NCBI GenBank assembly: GCA_017445685.1
Contig: JAFSTS010000231.1
Span: 1-16,371 of the forward strand
DNA: 16,371 nt
From: Clostridia bacterium
GTDB lineage: Bacteria; Bacillota_A; Clostridia; Oscillospirales; Acutalibacteraceae
Reading direction: 5' to 3'
This document shows, piece by piece, positions 1-7,126 of the stretch (positions within the stretch are counted from its first letter, which is position 1; each line of letters begins with the position of its first letter). The position numbers were made by a program, and so were the translations under genes. Below the pieces are notes generated by a model, which worked only from the letters and a program-made list of their open reading frames with translations, ran no database searches and had not been told where the DNA came from.

Positions 1-217
1 AGAGAAAACAGAATTTGATGTTGTTCTCGCTGAAGTCGGCGCAGAAAAAATCAAGGTTATCAAGGCTGTTCGTGAAATCACAGGTCTTGGACTTGCAGAA
101 GCAAAAGCTCTTGTTGACGGCGCTCCCAAAACACTTAAGGAAGCTGTTTCCAAAGAAGACGCTGAAGCTGCAAAGGCTAAACTTGAAGAAGTCGGCGCAA
201 AAGTCGAACTCAAATAA
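1..217 (+). CDS. rplL: 50S ribosomal protein L7/L12, C-terminal part (partial)
   Basis: This is the 3' end of rplL; the start lies outside the window. The reading frame begins at base 2 and ends with TAA at 215-217, giving 71 residues. They match the whole C-terminal globular domain of L7/L12: EKTEFDVVL, then [20 protein letters not shown], then [12 protein letters not shown], and a final helix ending in VGAKVELK. This domain forms the mobile ribosomal stalk that recruits translation factors such as EF-Tu and EF-G. The full protein is about 120-125 residues, so the missing part would be the N-terminal dimerisation domain and hinge. A strong hairpin terminator follows 13 bases after the stop, which makes rplL the last gene of its operon, probably after rplJ (known arrangement, not visible here). 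Identification is very secure. Confidence 0.97.
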   Translation, partial: EKTEFDVVLAEVGAEKIKVIKAVREITGLGLAEAKALVDGAPKTLKEAVSKEDAEAAKAKLEEVGAKVELK

Positions 218-230
218 TTCACTTTACATC

Positions 231-267
231 AAAAGATCCGAAGTCCGCAAAGGCTTCGGATCTTTTT
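231..267 (+). terminator. Rho-independent terminator after rplL, probably bidirectional
   Basis: A 9-bp perfect stem, GATCCGAAG (235-243) with CTTCGGATC (254-262), is followed by TTTTT (263-267). It is preceded by AAAA (231-234), which extends the pairing. Read on the minus strand, the same hairpin is followed by TTTT, so it can also end transcription coming from the antiporter operon that stops at 385. Confidence 0.9.
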
Positions 268-384
268 CATGGTGTCTTTTTGCAGTAAGCTAATCGTGTT
301 GTTGGGATCGGTTTACATACTGCAACAGACAATTTATTACCTGCAAGATTGCTGTGGATAGGCTGATCTGCCGAAGGAAATTTC

Positions 385-1656
385 TTATTTAGAAGCGTTG
401 AGCTGACGGGCGCTTCTTTTGCCCTCGACTTTTATCTCGCCTGCGGACATAAGCGATTTTTTCGTAAGCGTAGGACCGATAAGCTCATATACCAGAACAC
501 CGAAAAGCACAACATTCCTTATCATACTTCCGCCTTGAAGATTATCTGCCGTAAGCGTCATTCCCAGGGCAACGCCTGCCTGTGGAATCAGCGTCATTCC
601 GAAATGCTTTTTGATAGTGCTGCTGCATTTTGAAACGGTACAGCCGAGATATGCGCCGCTGACTTTTCCGACGCTTCTCATAATAATGTAAACGAAACCA
701 ACTATCAAAACAATAGGGTTGCTGAGGATTTTCAGGTCAAGTTCAGCGCCGGACAGCACAAAAAACAAAATTTTGACAGGCTCAGACCATCTTTCAAATC
801 TTCCCATCAGTTCTTCTGAAGCTTCGCAGGTGTTGCAGAAAAATGTGCCTGATATCATGCAGGTCAAAAGCAGACTGAACGAACAGTTTACTCTGCCTAT
901 CCTGAATTTCAGCAGTGCAATTCCGACAGTGATGAAAACCGTTGCGCACGCAAGGGCAAGCCTCTTGCTTCGAGAGTGGAAAAACCTTTCGAGGAGTGTG
1001 AAAACAACGCCTGTCATCGCGCCAAGAGCGACAGATAAAACAAGCTCAAGCAGCGGCTCAACAACGATACCGATCACATTTACTTCGCCCGATTCAAGCG
1101 CAGTCGCGACGCCAAAGGAAATTGCAAAAAGAATAAGTCCTACTGCGTCGTCGAGGGCGACAACCATCAAAAGCAATTTTGTCAGCGGGCCTTCGGCTTT
1201 GTACTGACGAACGACCATTATCGTTGCTGCAGGAGCTGTGGCGGCGGCAATAGCGCCGAGAGTAATGGCAGAACTCAGCGACATGATGTCAGGTCTTATG
1301 AAATGGAAGATTATCAGAACAACGTCTACAAAAACTGTCGTGCCGACAGCTTCGAATATACCGACAATAACCGCCTGTCTGCCCATGCTTCGCAAATCCT
1401 TCAGTCGAAATTCGTTGCCGATCGTAAAAGCTATTATCCCAAGCGCGAACTGTGAAATAATGCTGAAGCTTTTCACATTGTCAAGAGAAACAAATCCCAG
1501 CCCGTCGATACCGATAGCTCCGATACAGAACGGTCCGAGGACAAGACCGGCAAGAAGATATCCCGTGACAGCAGGAAAACCGACTTTCTTTGCTACACGG
1601 GACATAAGAAGTCCCGCAAAAAGCGAGACTGCAAGTGTGATCAATATTTGTGACAT
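385..1656 (-). CDS. CPA2-type cation:proton antiporter, membrane domain only
   Basis: This 423-residue integral membrane protein belongs to the monovalent cation:proton antiporter 2 family (Na+/H+ exchanger fold, KefB/NapA-like). It would exchange Na+ or K+ for H+ across the cytoplasmic membrane. The N-terminus shows the family's hairpin, with LLMSRVAKKVGFPAVTGYLL followed by AGLVLGP. The crossover helix carries T140-A141-P142, and the ion-binding helix carries D169-D170 in VVALDDAVGLILF; an Asp-Asp pair is typical of electrogenic members. About 11-13 hydrophobic segments fill the chain. The C-terminus stops after a short basic tail, with no TrkA-N/RCK regulatory domain such as Kef proteins have. 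ATG is preceded by AGAAGG at a good distance. It is the last gene of the operon, 15 bases after the CmpB-like gene. The transported ion cannot be read from the sequence. Confidence 0.88.
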   Translation of the reverse strand: MSQILITLAVSLFAGLLMSRVAKKVGFPAVTGYLLAGLVLGPFCIGAIGIDGLGFVSLDNVKSFSIISQFALGIIAFTIGNEFRLKDLRSMGRQAVIVGIFEAVGTTVFVDVVLIIFHFIRPDIMSLSSAITLGAIAAATAPAATIMVVRQYKAEGPLTKLLLMVVALDDAVGLILFAISFGVATALESGEVNVIGIVVEPLLELVLSVALGAMTGVVFTLLERFFHSRSKRLALACATVFITVGIALLKFRIGRVNCSFSLLLTCMISGTFFCNTCEASEELMGRFERWSEPVKILFFVLSGAELDLKILSNPIVLIVGFVYIIMRSVGKVSGAYLGCTVSKCSSTIKKHFGMTLIPQAGVALGMTLTADNLQGGSMIRNVVLFGVLVYELIGPTLTKKSLMSAGEIKVEGKRSARQLNASK

Positions 1657-1671
1657 TAAAAAGACCTTCTT

Positions 1672-2511
1672 TTAAAGCATTTCGTCGTCATCGAAATGGT
1701 GCTTTATTTCATCGAACTTTCTCTCCGCGTCGGAGAAAAGCTGCTTTGCTCTTTCAGCAAAGTTTTCGTTGTTTTTGAGCAGACGGTTTTGCTTGACGGT
1801 TCTGTCTCTTCCGCCGACAATACTGGAAAACTGATCGGGAATCTCTTTTCTCCAGGCGTTGAACCTGTCGCTGAGCTCCTTGCGGTTTTCCGAAAAAGTG
1901 TCCGGCAGTTTTTTGATGCTTTCGGAAAACTGTTTGAGCTTATCCATGATTTTTCGAATCGAAATTGCCGTGATAATAGAATGGATCAGGTCAACCGCAA
2001 GAACACAGGTGATTACCGTCAATATCGGCAGCTTCAATTCCTGCGCGATCAAAGGCAGAAGATGTCCGCCGACGATCGGGTCAAGAATATATACGAAAGC
2101 GACGGCGCCGATAGCCCAGAACACAGAATGATGCAGGCATATTCTGCCGTGAAGGTTGAATTTCCTGTTGCTGTAGTCCCACCATCTTTCGTGGAAAAGG
2201 CGTTCCATCAAAAAACTTGTGATGTATTCAACAATATCGCAAACTACTGCGCCTATCAGCGCAACAAGAATAAACGCAACAACTTTTCCCTGAAAACCGG
2301 GAATACGAGGTTCAATAAGCGGACGGATCCAGCCGAGCCCGACAAGCATGGAAACTGCGCCTGTTCCGTAAATCGGACATACAGGCCCGAAAAGAAAGCC
2401 TCTGTTTGTCAGTTTTCGGTCGAGAACAGAGCAGTATATGCTTTCAAGCATCCAGCCGAAAACAGAATAAAAGTAGAAAAAGAAAACATAATCAAGAAAA
2501 CCGTATTTCAT
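1672..2511 (-). CDS. CmpB-type putative ABC-transporter membrane protein
   Basis: This 279-residue protein has an N-terminal membrane domain of about five helices (residues 1 to about 190) and a charged, helical cytoplasmic tail (about 190-279). The membrane part matches the family annotated as putative ABC-transporter type IV (Pfam ABC_trans_CmpB). The recognisable blocks are SVFGWMLES near the N-terminus, NRGFLFGPVCPIYGTGA, and the conserved stretch MERLFHERWWDYS followed by FNLHGRICL. The function of the family is not established, and no ATP-binding subunit lies nearby, so transport remains unproven. Its start overlaps the stop of the HD-domain gene by ATGA (2508-2511), implying translational coupling, and the antiporter follows 15 bases downstream. 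The tail is rich in Lys, Glu, Arg and Phe and looks like a coiled coil or a protein-interaction segment. Confidence 0.8.
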   Translation of the reverse strand: MKYGFLDYVFFFYFYSVFGWMLESIYCSVLDRKLTNRGFLFGPVCPIYGTGAVSMLVGLGWIRPLIEPRIPGFQGKVVAFILVALIGAVVCDIVEYITSFLMERLFHERWWDYSNRKFNLHGRICLHHSVFWAIGAVAFVYILDPIVGGHLLPLIAQELKLPILTVITCVLAVDLIHSIITAISIRKIMDKLKQFSESIKKLPDTFSENRKELSDRFNAWRKEIPDQFSSIVGGRDRTVKQNRLLKNNENFAERAKQLFSDAERKFDEIKHHFDDDEML

Positions 2512-3071
2512 TCATTTTCACCCTTGTTTTGATGTTGACTTATTTCGTCATCAAACTTTTTTTTGAGCTTTGGGAAGCTGCATATTATAATTTCTTTTGT
2601 CGCAACATATTTATCGACTAAACAGACGATGACAGATTCCTTGTGCTTCGGCGGAATGACAGTCAGCGGAAACATATGCCTTTTGATAATATTCTGTTCA
2701 ATTTCCGTCAATTCAACCCCCTGCTTTTTGCTCAATGCTTTTGCATTTTTCAAAGCAAAGCCGGGATGATAAAACCCGTGCAGCCTGTGCGACGGATCCG
2801 GGTCATGCCAGTCATAGTAAAACAGGTCGTGCAGCAGAGCACCTCTGGCGACGATCTTACGGTCAAGATTAAGCCTTCTGCTGATTCTGTAAGATATGTA
2901 TGATACGCTGTAAATATGCTGGACTACGGAAACATCACCGTGCTGAATGTTCTTTCTCATTGAATTAAATTCATCTGTGTAGCAGTAGTCTTTAACGCAG
3001 TCAAAGTAATCGCTGTCGTTTTTTTTATCGAGATAATATGACTTTTTAAAAAGTCTGTCCAATTTTCCCAT
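2508..3071 (-). CDS. HD-domain phosphohydrolase-like protein
   Basis: This 187-residue soluble protein carries the metal-binding pattern of the HD superfamily: H52, then H81-D82 in GALLHDLFYYDW, H102 in GFYHPG, H132, and D153 in VCLVDKYVA. HD proteins hydrolyse phosphate esters or nucleotides at a divalent metal centre; the substrate here is unknown. I chose the ATG at 3071-3069 (MGKLDRL). It has GGCGGTG just upstream, and an upstream in-frame TTG at 3119 lies inside the promoter's -35 element, so it cannot be on the same mRNA. It is the first gene of the operon and its stop overlaps the next start by ATGA. An HD gene next to a CmpB-family membrane gene is an arrangement I associate with Clostridia (from memory), which suggests a functional pair. 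Confidence 0.82.
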   Translation of the reverse strand: MGKLDRLFKKSYYLDKKNDSDYFDCVKDYCYTDEFNSMRKNIQHGDVSVVQHIYSVSYISYRISRRLNLDRKIVARGALLHDLFYYDWHDPDPSHRLHGFYHPGFALKNAKALSKKQGVELTEIEQNIIKRHMFPLTVIPPKHKESVIVCLVDKYVATKEIIICSFPKLKKKFDDEISQHQNKGENE

Positions 3072-3090
3072 ATTTTCACCGCCATATTTT

Positions 3091-3119
3091 AGTATAACAT
3101 ATTTAAGCTGCGCAGACAA
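3091..3119 (-). promoter_or_regulatory. Sigma-A-type promoter for the HD/CmpB/antiporter operon
   Basis: On the minus strand TTGTCT (3119-3114) and TATACT (3096-3091) are separated by exactly 17 bases. That is 4/6 and 5/6 matches to the vegetative consensus. The predicted start near 3084 would leave a leader of only about 13 bases before the ATG at 3071, just enough to hold the ribosome binding site. Confidence 0.6.
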
Positions 3120-3150
3120 TTAAATTTTTATGAATAAAAAGTTACATCGG

Positions 3151-3215
3151 CAACCTTTATTATGACCGCTCAGGATCAAAGAAAAAAATTGTGCAAATTC
3201 GACTAAAAAAGGTTG
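3151..3215. repeat. Spaced 8-bp inverted repeat between divergent promoters
   Basis: CAACCTTT at 3151-3158 is repeated in inverse orientation as AAAGGTTG at 3208-3215, with 49 bases between. It lies between the two divergent promoters, so it could be a pair of regulator half-sites or a weak stem. It is short enough to be chance in AT-rich DNA. Confidence 0.25.
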
Positions 3216-3247
3216 TTTTGGTTAAAAAGACATTGGAGATATTACTA

Positions 3248-3275
3248 TTGAAGTTTGGACTTTTTGTGCTATAAT
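3248..3275 (+). promoter_or_regulatory. Extended -10 promoter for the V-type ATPase operon
   Basis: TTGAAG (3248-3253) is followed after 16 bases by a perfect TATAAT (3270-3275). A TG dinucleotide at 3267-3268 makes an extended -10 element (TGCTATAAT). The expected transcription start near 3282 leaves a leader of roughly 55 bases before the first ATPase gene. No riboswitch-like structure is evident in that leader. Confidence 0.65.
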
Positions 3276-3336
3276 TAAGCAAATAGAAAAAACTCTTAGG
3301 GTTTAGTAATAGAAAATACAACTGGAGGCGTGACTG

Positions 3337-3651
3337 ATGGATGAACGAATTGAAAAGATTTTGAAAACTGACGCCGATGCGAGAAAACGAATAACTCAAG
3401 CCGAGCAACAGGCTAAAGAGGTTTCGCGTGAAATTGAGAGTGAAATTGAAAAATTAAAGCTGCAATATGAAAAGAAAGCAGATTCAAAAATAAACGAAAT
3501 CAAAAAAAGACATCAAAAACAGTTGTCTGAGTTTCAAGAGAAAAAAAGGGAAGAAAACGAGAAAATTTTCAAAAATCTTGAAGAAACTGCAAAGCAGAGA
3601 TCTGACGAATGGGTCGAGGAAATTTTCAGGCGTGTGGTAAGCAATCAGTAA
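3337..3651 (+). CDS. ntpF: V-type ATPase peripheral stalk subunit (G/H type)
   Basis: This 104-residue, highly charged, almost wholly helical protein has heptad-like spacing (for example ERIEKILKTDADARKRITQA) and no membrane segment. It ends in WVEEIFRRVV. Length, composition and position as first gene of the ATPase operon fit the coiled-coil stalk subunit called G or H in A/V-type enzymes and NtpF in Enterococcus hirae. It pairs with subunit E to form the stators that hold A3B3 still against subunit I. The GGAGG at 3324-3328 is 8 bases before the ATG. Subunit C follows after 26 bases. Because coiled coils carry little family-specific signal, the call rests largely on context. Confidence 0.85.
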   Translation: MDERIEKILKTDADARKRITQAEQQAKEVSREIESEIEKLKLQYEKKADSKINEIKKRHQKQLSEFQEKKREENEKIFKNLEETAKQRSDEWVEEIFRRVVSNQ

Positions 3652-3677
3652 ACACACTTCAGGCGAGGTGAGGAATA

Positions 3678-4733
3678 ATGTCCTTTTCCGAAAACGCAAT
3701 AATGACGAGGTCAAGGGCGATTTACGCCAAACGGCTGACAAATCAGAACTACAGGGAGCTGCTCAACTGTTCAAGCGTTTCCGAGGCGGCGGATTACCTT
3801 TCGACAAAAACGCAGTATTTTGACACCTTTGCGTCGGTAACTTCTGCAAAAATCAACAGAATGATGCTTGAAAGTCTTTTAAGAAGAGACTATGTCGCTC
3901 AGTTTTCGTCGCTGTACAAATTTTCAAAAATCATCGGAAATGAAATGTGCCGGTATTTTGTTATGATAAACGAAATATCCGTGATATTGAGCTGCCTGAG
4001 ATATGTCATGGCGCCAAACAAGCTTGATATTTTTATTTCCGTGCCGACATTTGAGGATATGTCTGTCGGATTCGATGTTTTGTCGCTTGCAAATTCCGAG
4101 GATTTTTCGGAAATGCTCACAAAGCTCAGGCAGACCGAATACTATGATGTGCTCAAAAGTCTTGACGGTGAAAGACCGGATGTTTTGAAAATAGAAAATG
4201 CACTATACGGATATCTTGATAAAAGGATTTGCGAAATTGCAAAAAAGAGTTTGTCAAGCGGCGAGTACAAACAGGTTTTTGAAATAATTGCAACAGATTC
4301 CGATTTGAGATTCATCTCAAAGCTTTTCAGACTGAAAAAGTATTATCATCTTTCACCTGAACAGATAAGAGAATACGGCTTTAATGTGTCAGAAAGCCTT
4401 TTGACAAAAAAGGAAACAGAAAGAATGATAACGGCTCAGGACGAGGATGGTTTTATCAAAGCGCTCGGCAGCACGGCTTACGCAAAAGACGGAGGGCTTC
4501 AAGGCGTAGAAGATATCACGCACTGGGCGCGAGCATACAAACATGAAAAATACTCAAAAAAAATAATGTATTCAACTTGTCCGAATGTTGTTATGATGTG
4601 CAGTTTTTTTCTCAAAGACAACGAAGTTAAAAACATCACCAGCATAATTGAGGGCATAAAATATGGTCTTGAGCCGGATGAGATCAAAAAGTATCTTGTC
4701 GGATTTGAGAACGCAACGAAAGGGGGCGCATGA
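3678..4733 (+). CDS. ntpC: V-type ATPase subunit C (central stalk socket, AC39 family)
   Basis: This 351-residue soluble, mainly helical protein matches the V-ATPase AC39/subunit C family. The N-terminal part shows the family pattern of an initial ARSRA-like segment (here TRSRAIYAKRLTNQNYRELL) followed by a SVSEAADYLSTKTQY block. In the complex it forms a funnel that joins the rotating D-F shaft to the membrane ring of K subunits. GAGGTGAGG lies just before the ATG. Its stop codon TGA (4731-4733) is one base from the TTG start of subunit I, so the two are probably translationally coupled. Placing C directly before I differs from the order in E. hirae (E-C-F after K). Identification is by family resemblance plus operon context. 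Confidence 0.88.
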   Translation: MSFSENAIMTRSRAIYAKRLTNQNYRELLNCSSVSEAADYLSTKTQYFDTFASVTSAKINRMMLESLLRRDYVAQFSSLYKFSKIIGNEMCRYFVMINEISVILSCLRYVMAPNKLDIFISVPTFEDMSVGFDVLSLANSEDFSEMLTKLRQTEYYDVLKSLDGERPDVLKIENALYGYLDKRICEIAKKSLSSGEYKQVFEIIATDSDLRFISKLFRLKKYYHLSPEQIREYGFNVSESLLTKKETERMITAQDEDGFIKALGSTAYAKDGGLQGVEDITHWARAYKHEKYSKKIMYSTCPNVVMMCSFFLKDNEVKNITSIIEGIKYGLEPDEIKKYLVGFENATKGGA

Positions 4734-4734
4734 T

Positions 4735-7101
4735 TTGGCTGTTGAAAAAATGACTCTTGCTTTTTGCAGGGGAAAAGCGGAGCAGCTTGACAAAATGATA
4801 CTTGATTGCTGCGTTGACGGTCAGTTTCATGTCGAGGACGCAGGCAAGTTTATTTCCGAGTCGATGGGTTTCAAGCCTTTCAACGAGGAAAACAACTTTA
4901 AGCCTCTTTTGAATCATCTTCAAGATATGGCGAACATTGCCGGGATAGACATCGAACAGGAAGCTGTCGAAGACATAAGCTTTCAGGATTCTGATATGCA
5001 GGAAAAAATCACTGAGCTTGAAGAAAAAGTCGGCAGCTTTGTCAGGCAAAAAAACGACCTTTCCGAGCAAAGGCAAAAGTGCCTTGACGGTATTGCGATT
5101 TATCAAAACTTTACAGGTCTTGATGTGAGCATTGACAGGATCAGGGAATGTGAGTTTATTAAAGCAAGATTCGGCCGTTTGCCCAGGGAAAGCTATATGA
5201 AGCTTACCCTTTCCCGTCAGCGTGACGCAAAGAAGCAGTCTTCAATTTCAAAACAAGCTTCCGAACAAAAGCTTGCAAAAGAAGTCGGCAGCGACTTTTA
5301 TAAGGTTGCAGAACATTTCGTTGATTTTGAAATTGAGCAGATAGATGAAAATGATTCTTCAACAGTAAAGCTCGGAAGCTTCAAAAAAGAAGATTACGAA
5401 AAAATCAAAGAGTACGAAAAACAAAATAAAACGACTTTTTCTTTTATTGAGTGCGATGACGATGGCATTCGTCAGTGGGGTGTCTATATCACACCCAATG
5501 ATGACAGAACGGTGAATGATGTTTTCTTTGCCAAAAGCGGATTTGAAAAGTCTGATGTTTTTAAAGAAGGACTCAACGACAGACAGGCGATAAGAGAGTT
5601 TAAAAATGCTTTAAAAAACTATCGGAAATCCTCCGAAAAACAAAGTGAAAACATTTCAGAGCTGTCAAGCAATCCGTATTTCATGTTTCTTCCGTGCGGC
5701 GAAGATGAATCAAGCGTATGGGGCGTTTATTTTTCTCCCGTTGAAAAGCTCAAGGAAACAGACAGAACTTTTGCAAGTCTTCATTTCGAGCTTGTTGAAA
5801 CTCCGGGGGCTGCCGGCAAACCAAGTGAAATAGTTGAAAATCTCAAAAAAGATATCGAAATAATTGATTCGGAAATTGAAGCTCTTAACAAAAGGGTCGC
5901 TGAATACTGGGAAAACAATGCCGAGGTTTGCAACAGGATATACTCAATAACTTATGCCAATGACCTCATTTTTGAAATGAAAAAGCACGCCGTGGTAAAC
6001 GAAGATTACTTTTTCTTTGTAGGCTGGGTTGTAAGAAAAAACAAAAGGTCGTTCGGCAGGGCAATTGAGAAAATCGACGGAGTCGAAGTTGAGTTTAGCG
6101 AACCGGAGGACAATCCGGGCTTTGAGCCGCCGATCAAGCTTAAAAATCTGAAAATTGCAAAACCGTTTGAGTTTTTTATTGATATGTACGGCCTGCCGGG
6201 ATATAACGAAGTCGATGTCACAAGCTTTGTCGCCGTAACATACACGCTTATGTTCGGCATAATGTTCGGAGATCTCGGACAGGGGTTGATACTGACTATT
6301 GTAGGAGCGCTGATGTGGAAGCTGAAAAAAATGGCGCTTGGCAAGGCGTTGATACCATGCGGATTTTCGGCAATGTTTTTCGGACTTGTTTACGGCTCCG
6401 TCTTCGGATATGAAGACCTGCTCGATCCGCTGTATAAAGCGGTGGGGATGAAAGGCAAGCCGCTGCCTGTGCTTGAAAGTGTAAATACGATTCTTGTGTT
6501 TGCGATCTCGATTGGTATTATACTTGTCACTTGTTCGATTCTTATCAATATTTTCGCTTGTCTCAAACGAAAAGCGCGCGGCGAAGCGATTTTCAGTCAA
6601 AACGGACTTGTCGGACTGCTGTTTTATCTTTCGGCTGTCAGCCTTGCGGTTGAATTTATGAGCAAAAAGGCAATTATCCCGACGCAGTTGAGCAAATGGC
6701 TGCTCATTGTATGCGCGCTGCTTTTGCTGTTTAAGGAAATTCTCATCGGTCTTTTCGAAAGAAAGCCTGACTGGAAGCCGGAAAGCTTCGGGGATTTTAT
6801 AATGCAAAACATCTTTGAACTGCTCGAATATGTTTTGTCTTATGCCAGCAACACTGTGTCTTTCCTGCGAGTCGGCGCATTTGTGCTTGTCCACGCAGGC
6901 ATGATGATGGTTGTGTTCAACCTTGCAGGAGAAAGCAAAAACATTTTTGTTATAATTCTGGGCAATGCGCTTGTTATTGCGCTTGAAGGACTTCTGACCG
7001 GCATTCAGGCAATGAGGCTTGAGTTTTACGAGATGTTCAGCCGCTTCTATGAGGGCGATGGCAGACCGTTCAACAGTGTTACAATTAAAAAACTGAAATA
7101 A
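4735..7101 (+). CDS. ntpI: V-type ATPase subunit I (a-subunit), with duplicated soluble lobe
   Basis: Stator membrane subunit that forms the ion half-channels beside the K ring. I place the start at TTG 4735: it gives MAVEKMTLAF, the expected N-terminus for the family, and has an AGGGGG ribosome site overlapping the end of subunit C. An in-frame ATG at 4663 lies inside subunit C and is rejected. The protein has 788 residues against roughly 650 for typical bacterial members. The soluble half (1 to about 490) has coiled-coil segments near 85-120 and 360-390. The membrane half starts near 495 (VDVTSFVAVTYTLMFG) and has about seven or eight helices; it carries the essential Arg at R712 in SNTVSFLRVGAFVLVHAGM. 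The extra length is explained by an internal copy: residues 235-275 align without gaps with 316-356 (14 of 41 identical, including WGVY and Cys240/Cys321). Confidence 0.93.
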   Translation: MAVEKMTLAFCRGKAEQLDKMILDCCVDGQFHVEDAGKFISESMGFKPFNEENNFKPLLNHLQDMANIAGIDIEQEAVEDISFQDSDMQEKITELEEKVGSFVRQKNDLSEQRQKCLDGIAIYQNFTGLDVSIDRIRECEFIKARFGRLPRESYMKLTLSRQRDAKKQSSISKQASEQKLAKEVGSDFYKVAEHFVDFEIEQIDENDSSTVKLGSFKKEDYEKIKEYEKQNKTTFSFIECDDDGIRQWGVYITPNDDRTVNDVFFAKSGFEKSDVFKEGLNDRQAIREFKNALKNYRKSSEKQSENISELSSNPYFMFLPCGEDESSVWGVYFSPVEKLKETDRTFASLHFELVETPGAAGKPSEIVENLKKDIEIIDSEIEALNKRVAEYWENNAEVCNRIYSITYANDLIFEMKKHAVVNEDYFFFVGWVVRKNKRSFGRAIEKIDGVEVEFSEPEDNPGFEPPIKLKNLKIAKPFEFFIDMYGLPGYNEVDVTSFVAVTYTLMFGIMFGDLGQGLILTIVGALMWKLKKMALGKALIPCGFSAMFFGLVYGSVFGYEDLLDPLYKAVGMKGKPLPVLESVNTILVFAISIGIILVTCSILINIFACLKRKARGEAIFSQNGLVGLLFYLSAVSLAVEFMSKKAIIPTQLSKWLLIVCALLLLFKEILIGLFERKPDWKPESFGDFIMQNIFELLEYVLSYASNTVSFLRVGAFVLVHAGMMMVVFNLAGESKNIFVIILGNALVIALEGLLTGIQAMRLEFYEMFSRFYEGDGRPFNSVTIKKLK

Positions 7102-7126
7102 ATCTGATCTTTACGGAGGTATTCTT

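Noticed and set aside
15..293. A 92-codon plus-strand frame overlapping rplL
   Set aside because: It is out of frame with the clear L7/L12 sequence and runs through the terminator.
325..355. A small hairpin ACAGACAAT/ATTGCTGT downstream of the antiporter
   Set aside because: It has one bulge, a long loop and no T-run; the strong hairpin at 231-267 explains termination better.
719..1675. Two plus-strand open frames opposite the antiporter
   Set aside because: Both are antisense to a well-supported membrane protein gene and lack ribosome sites.
1696..2532. A 278-codon open frame on the plus strand opposite the CmpB-like gene
   Set aside because: It lies wholly antisense to a gene with clear family motifs, has no ribosome site, and its translation resembles no known protein.
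3072..3119. Longer N-terminus for the HD protein from TTG at 3119
   Set aside because: That codon coincides with the -35 element of a good promoter, and the ATG at 3071 has its own ribosome site.
4663..4734. Earlier ATG for subunit I
   Set aside because: It lies within subunit C and would add residues that do not fit the family; TTG 4735 gives the expected N-terminus.
5944..6894. A 316-codon open frame on the minus strand inside subunit I
   Set aside because: It is a shadow of the strongly supported ntpI gene; composition is rich in His, Arg, Lys and Gln as expected of antisense frames.
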